From Atherix ibis (Eukaryota > Arthropoda > Insecta > Diptera > Athericidae): 64,000 bases of DNA. Position 1 is the first letter of the stretch. Each line of letters begins with the position of its first letter. Below the pieces are notes generated by a model that did not search any database, was not told the origin of the DNA, and saw nothing but the letters and a program-made list of their open reading frames with translations. Made by a program: the position numbers and the translations under genes. Below are positions 11,891-24,179 of this stretch, piece by piece. The DNA is taken from contig OY282607.1 of NCBI GenBank assembly GCA_958298945.1, positions 91,209,270 to 91,273,269 on the forward strand. The letters are read 5' to 3'.

Positions 11891-12622
11891 CCGATCCGTC
11901 AAATTTGCTGTATTGGTGTGAACGCCTTGTACAGCGCCAGTGAACACATCGGTAAGTCTCTTACTGCTGTATTACTGCTGCTTTACAGCGCCAGTGAACA
12001 TACCAGTAAGCCTTTTACTGCTGCTTTACTGCTGCTTTACAGCGCCAGTAAATACACCAGTAAGCCTTTTACTATTGTTTTTCTGCTGCTTTTCATTTGC
12101 TTTTTTACAGCACCAGTGAACACATCAGTAAGTCTTTTACTGCTGCTTTACTGCTTTTTTACAGCGCCAGTGAACACACCAGATAGCCTTTTACTGCTGG
12201 TTTACAGCTGTTTTACTGTTGCTTTACTGCTACTTTACGGAACCAGTGAACACATCAGTAAGTCTTTTACTGATGCTGTACTGCTGTTTTACTGCTGATT
12301 TACTGTCGCTTTACTGCTGTTTTACAGCACCAGTGAACAGATCAGTAAGCCTTTTACTGCTGCTTTACTGCTGTTTTCTGCTGCTTTTCTACTGCTTTAC
12401 TGCTTGTTTTACTACTGCTTTTCTACTACTTTACTCCTGTTTTCTGCTGTTTTACTGCTGCTTTACCTTTTCTTAACTACTTTTTTAGAGCACTAGTGAA
12501 CTCACCACTAAGCCTTTTACTGCTTTTTTACAGAGCCAGTAAGCATAACGGTAAAAGGCTCACACCAATGCATCAAATATAACGCAATACGCTGACGCAT
12601 GCAGAAAATTTAACGGATCCGG
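11891..12622. mobile_element. TIR element with internal minisatellite
   Basis: Outer arms match in inverted orientation: GATCCGTCAAATTTGCTG then TTGGTGTGAACGCCTT on the left, and the inverse of AAGGCTCACACCAA then AAATTTAACGGATC on the right. The right arm holds about 30 extra bases between the two blocks. Between the arms lie about nine degenerate units of CAGCGCCAGTGAACACA, CAGTAAGCCTTTTACTG and a variable number of CTGCTTTA steps (11,930-12,550). The long open frames through this array are a by-product of the repeat and not genes. No transposase is present, and the class is unknown. Confidence 0.65.
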
Positions 12623-15600
12623 ACACATTTTGCAAAAAAAGAATTATTTTACAAAAAAAGTGAGGCGGCACCTGCCTAGCCTACTACTTAAATGAAATAT
12701 CGTTTCTTATTTTACCCAAAAAAATTAACTTTTTTTTTGCAATTTTGTTAACAAATATAATCTATACGAGATGTTGTTTAAAACTTAGTTTCTAAATTAA
12801 TATTATCCATTATAATTCTTGTATTGTATTATACAAAGTTACCATTAACAATCATACATTTTGATTTATCAATATTCGGTTTTAAGTAATTCATATTGAA
12901 CGATTCTGACAAATTTTTTAAAATAATATTCATGTTGGAGGCGGAAATCATCAGCAGAGTCTCCTGTTACATATACACGTATAGTAAATTGATGTTCAAT
13001 TCATAAAATTATAATAAAGTTAACGTTCTTCTGTAAAGTATCAAACAAGATAAAATCTTAAGCGATAACCAATAACTAACAATTGATATTATAGGAAAAT
13101 TCCAAAACTAAAGTGATATAATAAAATGGGAGAAGATCACCAATCGAATCGAATGCAAATTAAAAATTATTTTAGATTAGAAGTTAAATTTGCACAGTTT
13201 GATGGTATTAAAGATACTGCAAACAATAGTCAAAAATGCTCTAAAAAATCGCCAAATTGGCCTCATGGTCGTGGCGTTACAAAAAATATTATATACCAAA
13301 AAATAATAAAATAATAAATGTGTTTTCATTTAACTAGTAAATTTATTTAATATTTTTAACTTGTAAAAAAAAGCAAAGAGTTTTTTTTAAACATTACTCC
13401 TAAAACCAAATTGGTCGTATACTTTTGACCTGCAGTGTATATACTTACAAACCATACTCGCCTATATGAATATGGCTACATGTTTATTTGCATGTCGCTT
13501 AGTTAGAGAGTGTGTGTGAAGTTTTTTTTATTAAAAAGACTCAATACAATCCATACGGAATAGAATCAAATAAGAAAATTTACTTAATACAATTTTTTTA
13601 AAAGCGTCTCTCTACCCTTTCCAAGACTGATGAGTACAAAAGAGCAAGGGTGGTGCTGAGCAGAGCAGAGAAGAGTACGTGTACAATCGAGCGCGGTATG
13701 AGTGGGTTAGAGTGGAGTGGAGTAGATTAGAATGGAACGGAACGGTTCTCTGATGGGTATTCCTTGGAAAGAATTCAGTCCGTTATTTAGTTGAGTTGTT
13801 TCTAGTCGGAAAAATTATTGTTAATGTTTCGGCAACGTGGTGGGTTCTTAAAATAAAAAAAAAATAAAAAAATCAATTTTTTTTAATTGAAAAAAAAACC
13901 GAAAAGAAAAAATATTTATTGGTTCAATAGGAATTTTAAACGAATGTAAAAACAAACCGTTTTGGGAATAAAATTCAAATTAACAATGTAAGCGTTATAT
14001 TTTAGTTGATTTTGTATTGGCTTTATTTATTATTTTTATTATTTTAAATTATGGTATACAATAAATCATTTTTATATGCAATTGTTATTGAAAATACTTG
14101 ACGACGCTACCGAAATTAACTGATTTTAATTGGAAACAAATCAAATACCAATGAAATACGTTATTTTTAATAATGACACGATACTGTACATTTGAATATG
14201 AACAGAAAAATAATTGAAAATAGTCTAAAAATAGAAGCACAAACTAACAGATTTTATTTATGATTATTTTTGTAATTATTATAAGCCATTTTTGGAATTA
14301 TTATATTTTTCCTAGTTCACTTTCAGTTTAGTAAGAGGCATTGGTTCGGTGAAAGGAAATTTAGTTTTTTTTCTCTTTAATCCTACAAAAAAATAAGAAA
14401 CTTTTGCCTTAGAAAGAAAAAAAAAATACAACAACAGATTTTTACCTTTCTTGAAAGTGAATTAATTTGTACTCTTCTTGTTTTTCTATCATTTATTTAT
14501 GAGCATTAACTTAAAAAAAAAAGTGAATATATTTAATTGAAAAAAAAAAACACAATAAAAAGACATTATCCTTCTACTGTGTGCCTTTTTATAAGTTTAT
14601 TTAATATATAAAAAAAAAATTACAAATTTTCAACCGACTATTTAGTTATAGTGTAAAAATGCTAGTAATTGACAATTTTATTTTAAATTTGAATAAGAAT
14701 AAAAATAATTTATTTCGTTTATGGTATGTACAATAATTTTATAACAAAATAGAGAAAAAAAATCTATTTGTAATCAGATTTATTTTATATATTTTATTAA
14801 GTTAACATTTTCAGTTTGTTTTTATTAATTTGTTTGTGGTGATATCAGTTTTTAATTGATTTTATTTAGGTATAATTTTTTTCGGGTCAAAATTATAAGA
14901 TTAAATTTCTTTTAACATATACAAAAATGAATTTCATATATTATAATTAAAGCGGAAGTTATAAAAATTCTGTAAATACAAATATGAGTACTAATAATCT
15001 AAGAATTATTTTTTTCTTTTTTTCTTATCAAAATTCCTAATGTTAAAAGAGAGTTTATAGAGTTTAAAAAAATTTTATTTAATTTTTTGAAGAGTTTCAA
15101 TTCTAAAAATGGCATTATAAAAATTTTAATTACAATAATTAGTTGGAACTACTTTGATTGGAGAATAGTACTAGTTCTGTGACTATTATTAATTTCGAAC
15201 CTTGACAGTGAATCTGGTTTCAAAGTCATAAGAAATATACTTGATATTAGAAATAGTCAAAGCGCACGTTGGTAACATACGAGTAATATTTTTAGTTCTG
15301 AAAGTCAAAGGCCGCTGCCGCTATATTCATCAGCTAGCTCACTCGCACAGCCGGCATGTCCATATAAGCACTATAGTATGTCTGTACTCTAAAATTTCAC
15401 GCGTCACAATTATTTGCTGTCTACAAAAGTCATTCCAGTTATGACATAAGAAAGGATACTGACATATTATTGAATGTATTACAAATTGTTGAAAAAAAAT
15501 ACATTAACTAATAAGGATTAAAAGCCAAAAAGAAATTTTGTTTGGAGAAATAGCAAAAAAAAAAAAATCCCAAATAGAGACCTTTAGTTTTTTGGCTTTT

Positions 15601-16170
15601 GATAAAAATTTGGACTTGTTGTTTAAAAGCAAAACTAAAAAAAAACACCTCAAGGAATTATTAATCTTATCGGAAATAACGTTAAATAAATTTCGAAAAG
15701 ATTAAAAAATTGCCGAAATATTTTATTTTAATTTTAGTGGAAAATTCTTTGATAGCAAATAAAAAAAAAAATTTATAAAAATTAAATTTAAGGAAAATAC
15801 AATATTTGTTATAGTTTTGTCGGTTTTGTGATGGCAGAGAAATTGAGGTAATCTTCCCCCTCTCGTGGGGTGGAGGGATAAAAAATAAGAAAAATTGATT
15901 GCGATCGTGACTTCTTACGAGATTAGACTCATTCCTGTCTAGGACTTCACAGCTGCACATCATTAAAGTGATGATGAGAAGGGGGGGGGGGGGGGGGGGG
16001 TTGTATTGGTGTTTTTGTTTTAACTTACCACATAAGTTTTTTTTTCAAACATAAAAAAGGAGAAATCAAGCCAGTTTTATTTATTCCAGAGACTCCTACG
16101 GTATGAATTTTTTCGAATGGTTAGGTCGATAAGGGGTAAGGGAGGAGGAAGATAGTAAATTTATTTAAAT
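12623..16170. other. No recognised gene; possible regulatory patch near 13.6-13.8 kb
   Basis: Mostly AT-rich. The interval 13,610-13,830 is less biased and rich in AGAGTGGAGTGGAGTAG-like purine steps, which could be an upstream region or 5' exon, but I see no start codon with support. 15,240-15,450 and 15,820-15,960 are more complex but unrecognised. A run of about 21 G occurs near 15,982-16,002. Confidence 0.4.
13120..13437 (+). mobile_element. Possible Tc1-like right end
   Basis: ATACTTTTGACCTGCAGTG at 13,419-13,437, followed by TATA, has the form of a Tc1 terminal repeat (inverse CACTGCAGGTCAAAAGTAT) and resembles CACTGTAGGCCAAAAGTATG at 9037-9056 in the opposite orientation (16 of 19 positions). 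A 62-codon open frame at 13,126-13,314 ends about 100 bp before it, where a Tc1 transposase would end, but carries no clear motif. Confidence 0.25.
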
Positions 16171-16179
16171 AAATTAATT

Positions 16180-18200
16180 TAAATTGAATTACCAGCTAGA
16201 TCAGATAGCTGGAATCAAGCGATAGCGACTACAACCTACCTTCACGTTCAGCTCATTGATAATATAACCATGGGGGGACTCATCCCTCTAGGATTTGACT
16301 CACTCTCAGTTAATTTTTTTTATTCTGTCCTCCCCAATAACAAGAGAATACTAATAATATAAGGAGTCTCAAAACCACTTCGACCAATAAGGCCTTTTGT
16401 GGTGAATAACCCTAACTCAGATAATAGTAATTAATGAGGCTCTAGCGATCCTCAATATTATATAGGTTGGTAACTAGAAAATTTCGTTCGGATCAGGGAC
16501 TCCCAAACCAAAATGGTGAAATCTCTGGTGATGATATCTTAACCAGTGAGTAGGCCAGTAAGTAACCTTAGGTCTGGTTTGTTGAGTTTAAAGACTTCTG
16601 CCGCCCTTTTTTGTTTTGAGAAAAGGCGATGAATTTTTAGAGTGATTCATTCCGGGGGAATTCCTCCAATATCAGCTTTTAACCCCGCATTCCGGGGGAA
16701 TTACTCCAATAAAGGGAATTACTTTTAACCCCGCGTTTCCAGGACTATATAATGGACCCCACGTGGCCCTTTGGTTAGTCACAGACGGGTTATAGTCTAA
16801 TCAACGTTATCCTAAATACCCTCATGAGCTGGCACCCACAACAAAGTTACTTTGTTGTATCTAGCCAGTTGATTTAGGACCGTGACGATATCCCAAAACA
16901 GATTGAATGGGACCTCAGATGACACAAGAGCTTTCAATGCAGAAGATGTGTATGGAGAAGATGTGTTAAGTGGGCGCCAGTGCCAAAACTTCGATCGCCA
17001 GTTTGCAAAATTTCGATCCGGCAATTTTGATCTCGAAGATGCACCACGTTCTACAAGGTCAGTTGAAGCTGATGAAGACACAATAAAGGCTTTAATTGGT
17101 GCAAACCGGCGAATAACAACTCATGAGATCGCTGAGAGATTAAATTTATCGAATACGACCGTTCATGATCATTTGAAATGGCTAGGTTTTATCTCAAAGC
17201 TCAACATATGGGTTTCTTATCTTCTTACGGAAAAAAATTTACGCCGTCGCATTGACATTTGTGATTTGCTTCTCAAACGCCAAGAAAATAATCCATTTTT
17301 GAAGCGTATAATCACCGGGGACGAGAAATGGATTGTCTACAATAAAGTTAATCGCAAAAGATCCTGAAGTAGAAAAGATGAACCGGATCAAAGCACTTCG
17401 AAAGCCAATATTCATCAAAAAAAAAAGGTTTCGCTATCTGTTTGGTGGGATTTCAAAAGAATAGTTTATTCTGAGCTTCTACCGAGCAACACAACGATCA
17501 ATTCTGAAGTGTACTGTCATTAGTTGGACAAATTCAATGATTCACTTAAAGAAAAAAGGCCAGGATTTGTTGAATAGGAAAGGTATAGTGTTCCAACAGG
17601 ATAATGCAAAACCACATACAAGTTTGACCATTCCGAAAAAGCTTTTAGAGCTTCAATGGGATATACTGCCACACCCACCATACTCTCCAGACCTAGCACC
17701 TTCCGATTATCATTCGTACCGGTTTTTTTTTAGACGGTAAAACGTTTAATTCAAATGAGGAGGTCAAAAATCACTTGGATCAGTTTTTTGCCAGCAAAGA
17801 CAAAAATTTTTTGAGCGTGGAATCATATTACTGCCAGAAAGATGGCAAAGGGTATTGGATCAGACTGGACAATATTTAATTGAATGAAATATGAATTCAC
17901 TATAAGAAAATCGTCTTTCATTTTTAAAAAAAAAAAACGAAATTACTTTCCGAACAACCCAATAGATCTTTGCGTAATGTAGGTCCCTTCTGATACGCTA
18001 GCGCAACGTTTTATGGCTTGTAGTTCTGCCTGAAAAATCGATGAGAATTTACCAAGGGCTTTAAATAGCCGGTAATAAGGTCCAACTATACCCACATCCG
18101 GTTTAGAATCGTCTGTGTAAAAGACATCGGAGCCTTCTTCAACTGACGGCACCACCCTCCTTCCAAGTTAATCTCTCTGGGGGAACTACTTTGAAGGACT
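16180..18200 (-). pseudogene. Non-LTR retrotransposon remnant: RNase H domain and 3' part
   Basis: On the minus strand the RNase H fold starts with DVFYTDDSKPD (the usual YTDGS core, about 18,095-18,130), continues GPYYRLFKALGKFSSIFQAE with the catalytic Glu, and breaks at QRSI (17,965). It resumes at ALKALVSS (16,940), then VLNQLARYNKVTLLWVPAHE (near 16,830), corresponding to the VTLxWVPGHxG motif. Further on, LNKPDLRLLTGLLTG at about 16,560-16,610 is the region after RNase H found in I/R1/LOA-type elements. Several stops are present. The gap is filled by a mariner copy. The block preceding RNase H in the element (reverse transcriptase) is not in the window. Confidence 0.75.
16941..17962 (+). 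pseudogene. Mellifera-like mariner inserted in RNase H
   Basis: Transposase reads from AEDVYGEDVLSGRQC and FAKFRSGNFDLED (HTH side) through ITTHEIAERLNLS, LKRIITGDEKWIVYN (first catalytic Asp), FQQDNAKPHTS (second) and PPYSPDLAPSDYH (third, DD34D spacing). A frameshift lies near 17,350 and a homopolymer T-run at about 17,721 breaks the frame after SDYHSY. The right terminal repeat ends ACTTTCCGAACAACCCAA at 17,962 and is followed by TA. The left terminal repeat and first roughly 30 codons are missing together with a few codons of the host RNase H gene, so a deletion has crossed the left junction. Same family as 357-742. Confidence 0.85.
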
Positions 18201-19380
18201 GATATAAATTTGGTATCCTTGGCATTGCGTCCATTAAACCAGGTGACCTATTTAAACATCTTAAGTATTGTCTCTAACCTAAAACAATCGGAAAATAACC
18301 AAACAGAACCCTGATCTAATGTATCTTCCACCCGAAAATCCTCAAAAACATTATAAATTTTTTAAATAAAATCAAATTTCACTTTGGTCTGTTGACTTAC
18401 ATTCAGCGTTAAATTTCGGATTAGTTTCTATTTTTCAAATAATTATTTAGTAATATTGTGATAAGAGAAGAAAATTTCAACTATAATTACGTAAAAATAA
18501 TAACTATTATTACGTGTACATAAACGTGTAAAAACAATATTTACTATCTAAACTGCTAACTATTTTTATGTCTGATGTAAAAAATTATTATTTATTTTTT
18601 GTTTTATGCTGATAGTTATTCAATAGAAACTTTTATGTTTACGATAAGCTTATCACATGATTGTAGTATTCGTAGTTTTGTACTAAAAAAAAAATCGTAT
18701 TTTTATTATTAGAAAATGTGCAAAATATGCCAAAAAAAGTGATGATATTCAATTTAGAGGAGGGTTAATCGTTGGAATATTATTTTTTTCCAACTTTTGG
18801 ATATTTAATATTTTAAAAAATATATAAAAATATTTTTTCTTGAACCTAATGAGTTGGAAAAAATTTCCAGTAAAATTATTTTTCACAAGAGAATAATTTA
18901 ATAAAAAATCCTTAAAAAATATTTCTACTAGAAAATAACTTTTAGTTATTCTTATGATTAATTAATTAAACTATAATTTTCTATTTTCATTGATGAGAAA
19001 TAATTGCGGAAAATATTGCACGCGAATAGAGTGTGTTTAATACGAGAAATATTGCTGAAGCACTAGAAAATTTTAAGTTCATCGGAACAAAGACGGTGCC
19101 CGGACCATAAATAGAACCACTGACGATATAATCGAAATTCATACACAAACGTTCGGTCATAATTTGTTTGTTCTCTTATTGGAATTTTTTTTTATCAAAA
19201 AAAAGGCCAAATAATTGTGTGCCAGATGTAGAAATAGAGATCAATCTGAAAAGTTGCCTAGAAACCATTAAAGTGATCTTAATAATCGGGTTTTTGCAAA
19301 AAAATATTTCATTTTTAGTCCATCTCAGTTTAGAAATACTTTATAGCATGTTATAAATGTATTTAAATAAATAAATAAAT
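18200..19380. other. AT-rich, no gene seen
   Basis: Nothing recognisable apart from homopolymers. The short open frame at 19,168-19,356 has no motif. Confidence 0.5.
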
Positions 19381-19560
19381 ATATCGAATTTTTGTGGCGT
19401 TCTGTTGGTACTCATGTCTCTCACTTATGCCGACAAGTTCGGCCATTTTAAATGTTCAGTTAATTTTTGACAGCTGCTTTGCTCCAGAGGGTCATAACTG
19501 GTGACGAATCATGGGTTTATGGTTATGACGTGGAAACCAAAGCTAAAAGCTATAAAAAAT
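19381..19560 (+). pseudogene. Deleted mariner remnant (family A)
   Basis: The 5' leader shared with 1-356 and 62,517 (GTTGGTACTCATGTCTCTCA, then TTAATTTTTGACAGCTGCTT) runs directly into RVITGDESWVYGYDVETKA sequence. The junction GCTTTGCT|CCAGAGGG deletes the whole N-terminal half. It ends in a hairpin-forming AT block. Confidence 0.75.
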
Positions 19561-19640
19561 ATTCTTAAAAATTTTATAACAAATAAAAAAAATTTAATTT
19601 TTTCTAAAATTTTTAAGAATATTTTTTATAATTTCTAATA
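19548..19640. repeat. AT-rich inverted repeat
   Basis: GCTATAAAAAATATTCTTAA... is answered by its inverse ...TTAAGAATATTTTTTATA about 35 bp further on, giving arms of about 27 bp. Probably formed by fold-back replication at the end of the deleted mariner. Confidence 0.6.
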
Positions 19641-19879
19641 CATATCGTAAGAAACTTAATTTTTAAAAATTTTTTTTTGAAACTATCGTAAAATATTTAA
19701 TTTAATTTTTTAAGGATTTTTTTTGAAATAATATTTTACAAAAAAAAAAAACTCATTTTCGTCCCATTTTTTTGTGTTCGTATTTAATTTGATGTATAAA
19801 AAAATTGAATATTGAAAATTAAATGAATTTGCATAATAGTTCTTTCATATTTATTTTAAATCCATATAACATAAATATA

Positions 19880-21092
19880 GGGTGTCCAAAAAATACACGC
19901 AAAGTTTGAATTCACTTAATTTTCAATATTCAATTTTGCTAACGAAAAAAAGATTGTGACAGCTGACAGTTCGGAGGTATTCAAAATGGATGCGTTTTCA
20001 TTGTTGAGCAATATTTAAACAATAATGAAAGTTGGGCAGTTACAGTTCGCAATTTTACATATAAAAAATATGGTCGGAATAATGATTAAACATCATCAGG
20101 TATGAAGAGATTAATTAAAAAATTTAGCGAGACTGGATAAATTACTGATATTGAACACTGTGGCTGTCCTTCAACAAATCGTTCAATACAATATATCGGA
20201 GCAGTTTGTGAGATTGTTGTTGAGAGTCCAGGAACATCTTTTTTGGCACCGTTGTCATAAATTGGACTTTTTGAGAAGCTCACTGTAGAGTATTTTTACA
20301 AAAGATTTGCATATACATGCTTAAAAAGTTCAATTGACTCAATAACTGAAGCCTACTGACCACGCACAGCGAATGGAGTTCATGTGGAATGGATTATGGA
20401 ACAACAACAAGTGAATGCAGATTTTTTGAACAAAATCATCTTCAGCGATGAGGCTCATTTTCATCTTAATGGCTTGATGGTTAATCGAAAAAACTATCTC
20501 ATTCGGGGTTCAGAAAATCTACAAGCGATTGTTGAGGGAGAAAAAATGCGTCCACAACGTGTTACTTTTTGGTGCGGATTTTGGGCTGGCGGTATCATCG
20601 GACTATTCTTCTTGGAAAATGCAGCTGTTCAGGCAATAACAGTTTTTTAGTGCTCTCTGTCGCGACATGATAATCCAGTTTTTTATGCCTTAAATTGCAA
20701 GATATGGATGTGGATGACATGTGGTTTCAACTAGACGGTGCCTCATGCAATACAGCCCGAGAAACATTTTAATCACTGCATGGGTCATTTCCCGTTTTGG
20801 TGATCAGAATTGGCTACCCAGATCATGCGATTTAACTGTTTGTGGGTTTTTTTAAAGTCTAAGGTTTATGCCATCAAGCCCACAACCAGATACGCCTTGA
20901 AGAAGGAAATTGAGCACTGTATCAACGAGTCATCCATATTTATGCAAAACGGTTATGGAAAATTTCAACAAAAGAGTTCGTATGTGCCAGCAAAGCCTAA
21001 ATTGCAAGATATGGATGTGGTTTCAACAAGACGGTACCACATGCCATACAGCCCAAACAAAATTACTTCTTCCATGAATATTTTGGACACCC
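19880..21092 (+). pseudogene. ITm element with intact ends, broken transposase
   Basis: The ends GGGTGTCCAAAA at 19,880 and its exact inverse TTTTGGACACCC ending 21,092 define a 1213-bp element; TA precedes the left end. The gene begins near 19,986 and shows KVQLTQ.LKPTDHAQRMEF, MEQQQVNADFLNKIIFSDEAHF (first catalytic Asp, 20,450), NRKNYLIRGSENLQ, FWCGFWAGGIIGLFFLENAA and a CHTAQ-like block. The C-terminal third is scrambled: about 80 bp around DMDVDDMWFQ at 20,692 recurs in altered form at 20,997 (KLQDMDVVSTRR reading). Many stops are present. Confidence 0.8.
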
Positions 21093-21756
21093 TTCGATTT
21101 TTGCCCATTTTCGATCAAAAACAGCATCGCATTAACATTGCTAAGGAGCTGTTGGACTCTGTCCAAATTTGCTCCAGAGGGTCATAACTGGTGACGAATT
21201 ATGGGTTTATGGTTATGACGTGGAGTTAAGTTCAATCATCCCAATGGAAGCTGCCGCACGAGCCAAGACCGAAAAGCGCCAAGTTCGGTCGAATGTGAAG
21301 GTTTTGCTTACAGTTTTCTTCGATTGCAGAGGCGTGGTACATCATCAGTTCTTGCCACAGGGTAAAACGGTCAATAAGGAATATTACCTGAAAGCAATCC
21401 GCCAGAAACACCCGGATTTGTGCAAAAACAAAAATTGTCTTTTGCCATTTTTAGCCAAAAACAACACAGCCACCGTATTCCGCCTGTGACTTTTTCTTGT
21501 TCCCGAAATTGAAGAGCCCCATGAATGTACGACGCTACGCTACGATTGAGGAGATAAAGACGGCATCGAAGGAGAAGCTGAACAAGATCACAAAAAAAGA
21601 TTTTTAAGTGCTTCGAGCATTGGAAAAAACGTTGGCACAAGTGTATAATATTAGGTGGGGATTACTTTGAAGGGGAGAAAAAAGATACTCATGAATGAAT
21701 AAATAATTTTTGAAAAAAAACCACAAAATTCACGATACTTTTTGAACAGGCCTCGT
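21093..21756 (+). pseudogene. Mariner family A, right-hand part
   Basis: Starts at the same internal junction as 1-356 (GATTTTTGCCCATTTTCGAT, then HRINIAKELLDS), continues RVITGDELWVYGYDV, RSNVKVLLTVFFDCRGVVHH and FLPQGKTVNKEYYLKAIRQK. It lacks the HDNAPAHTS block with the second catalytic Asp, and resumes at FLAKNNTATVF, FFLFPKLKSPMNVRRYATIE. The right terminal repeat ATACTTTTTGAACAGGCCTCG ends at about 21,755, followed by TA. An ITm element (19,880-21,092) abuts its left side and has probably inserted in it. Confidence 0.8.
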
Positions 21757-21774
21757 ATATAAGCGATTATTTAA

Positions 21775-23090
21775 ATAAATATGAAAATTGTTTAGAATAA
21801 ATAGAAATAAATGGCAAAACTTTTGAATTTCCCGCTTTCTATTTACCTGGATTTATTATCGATAATTTTCTTATGTTGGCATAACTGCTATTTTCAGTAA
21901 TACATAGGCAACACCTAACGATCACTAAAAGTACCAATAAAATATTTTTTCAACTCTCCTAAAATTCATTTTAAAAATTTTCTTTGGAACAAAAATATAT
22001 AATTTCTATTAATTAAGAGTAAATAAGGACAAATTTTTTATCGAATTAATGGTGCAATTGCAAAGTAATTAAAAAAGTTTTGTAGCTAAAAAAAAAACAC
22101 ATACACGTATTCAGCGGAAATGACTCTCTATTAAGCAAATATAATAGGTTATTTACTGAATATCACATTTATGGCAAAAATATTTTTAAAAATATCAACC
22201 TTTTTATTGCTTTAACATCATTACTTAAAATAAATAGAAAAATTGACAAAACTTTTGAATTTCCCGCTCAATGGATGTGCATTTATTATCGATAATTTTC
22301 TTATGTTGGCATAACTGCTATTTGCAGTTATACGCAGGCGACACCTAACAATCAGTAAAAGTCATTTTAAATAATTTTCTTCGAAAAAAAAATACATTTT
22401 CTATTAATTAAGAGTAAATAAGGACAAAAAATATTGCAGTTGCAAAGTAATTGACTGAATTTCGTCACTTAGAAATGATTAGTTATAGCATTTTATACAG
22501 TAAATAGGTTATTTACTGAATATCATATTTATGGCAAAAATATTTTAAAAAATAGCAACCTTTTTATTGTTTAAACATTACTTAAAATACAAAATGAAAA
22601 ATTGCCAAAACTTTTGAAATTCCCGCTCTCTGTTTATCTGCATTTATTATCGATAATTTTCTTATGTTGGCCCAACTGTTATTTACAGTGATGCGCCGAC
22701 ACCTCTAACAATCGCTAAAACTTACAATAAAATATTTTATCTACTCTCTTAAAAGTCATTTTAAGTAATTTTTTTTTTTTGGAAAAAAATATATTTTCTA
22801 TCAATTAACAGAAAATAAGGCAAAATTTTTATTGAATTAACGGTAAAATTGCAAAGTAATTAATCGAGTTATGTGGCTTCGAAAGGAGAAAACCCTATTC
22901 ATCAGCTATGAGCCTTTATTTAACTATGATAGAAATACTATAAAAAAATAGCAACCTTTTTATTGCTTAAATAACACTTAAAATAAAAAGAAAAAATGCA
23001 AAAACTTTTGAATTTCCCGCTCAACTGATTTGCATTTATTATCGACAATTTTCTTATGTTGGCATATCTGCAATTTTTAAGGAAATTGTT
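21775..23090. repeat. Four-copy tandem repeat, 360-430 bp period
   Basis: The landmark AACTTTTGAATTTCCCGCT occurs at about 21,815, 22,247, 22,607 and 23,002, each followed by TTATTATCGATAATTTTCTT and ATGTTGGC. Units also share TTAATTAAGAGTAAATAAGG and TTTTTATTG(C/T)TT. The fourth unit is partial. No coding frame or terminal repeats. Confidence 0.8.
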
Positions 23091-24177
23091 TTTGTTCAGT
23101 TTCGCAAACTTCATATATTCTTTATAAATTTTGAATAATACTTTTCAATATTCGAATTAATTTTTTTATAAAAAGGTACGTTGGCTCAGAAAATTTTAAT
23201 ATTTCAAAATTTAACTAACTAGCTTCAATTTAGGTGGTTTTGAAATGAAAAACGGAAAATTAACTATGACAGTCAGTTTATTTTTCATTACAAAATGTAT
23301 TTGATTGGTTAGAAAAAAAAGACTGGAAATTCTTTGGTAAAAATTATTGTATACTTATTCTAGTAAATAATATAATTTTTGTTTTATCATTTTGAAAATA
23401 ACTTTTACATCGATTAAAATTATTTGCTATAAAAATTTGAACATTGTTGATTGAAAATAAAGTTAATAAAGCGGAAAATGATGGTCCGCTTTATTCGCGT
23501 GAGTAGAAAATTTCAATATTTATTAATTTTCATTTTTTATTTTCTATTTTCTAATGTCTCAATTATCTTTTTTTTAATAATTATTACTTTTATATTATTT
23601 TTTAATTTGTCTTATTTTGAATTTTTAACGATGAGAAAAATGATTTATTTTTTCCAAAGAGTTCATATATTTTTTGAAAAGTTCTATTTAAAATCGAATA
23701 GAAGAAATTTTTTACAATGAACCATTCAGAAAGCAAGTCTTTTTATTTATTATTCATAAACAAATCGATATTTTAGTGCTGCTGTTTTTATTTGTCCAAA
23801 ATTCTTATTTTTACTTTGGAAAATAAACTGACCTTTATTCTGGGGTTAGCCGGTAAGCGATGTGAAAATATACTCCTTTGCGTGGTAGTTTTGGCCTATT
23901 ATAGTAACGACAGGAAAACTTTTAGACTATATTATACAGTATAACTCAGACATGTGTACAACAAAAATTTGTTTTTATTATTTTCACCATAAAATATTAA
24001 TAAATCTTATACAAGCTTGGAGCGTTTGTGTGTAGAAGAAGTCTTTTTTTCATAGTTTGGTTTAAGGGAGCAAAATCGAATGTTTGTATTATTCTAAAAT
24101 GTATTCTAACTCTTAGGATAGTTAAGTTATTTCAATAAAACGCGATTATATTACCGTTAGTGTTAGAAGTTAAGTAG
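23091..24177. other. AT-rich, no gene seen
   Basis: The open frame at 23,451-23,720 is low-complexity Phe/Ile/Leu sequence without a recognisable motif. Confidence 0.5.
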
Positions 24178-24179
24178 TA

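Noticed and set aside
11876..12476. Overlapping open frames of 140 and 85 codons rich in Leu, Tyr and Ser
   Set aside because: They arise from the CTGCTTTA/CAGTAAGCC minisatellite, switch frame with unit length and have no domain.
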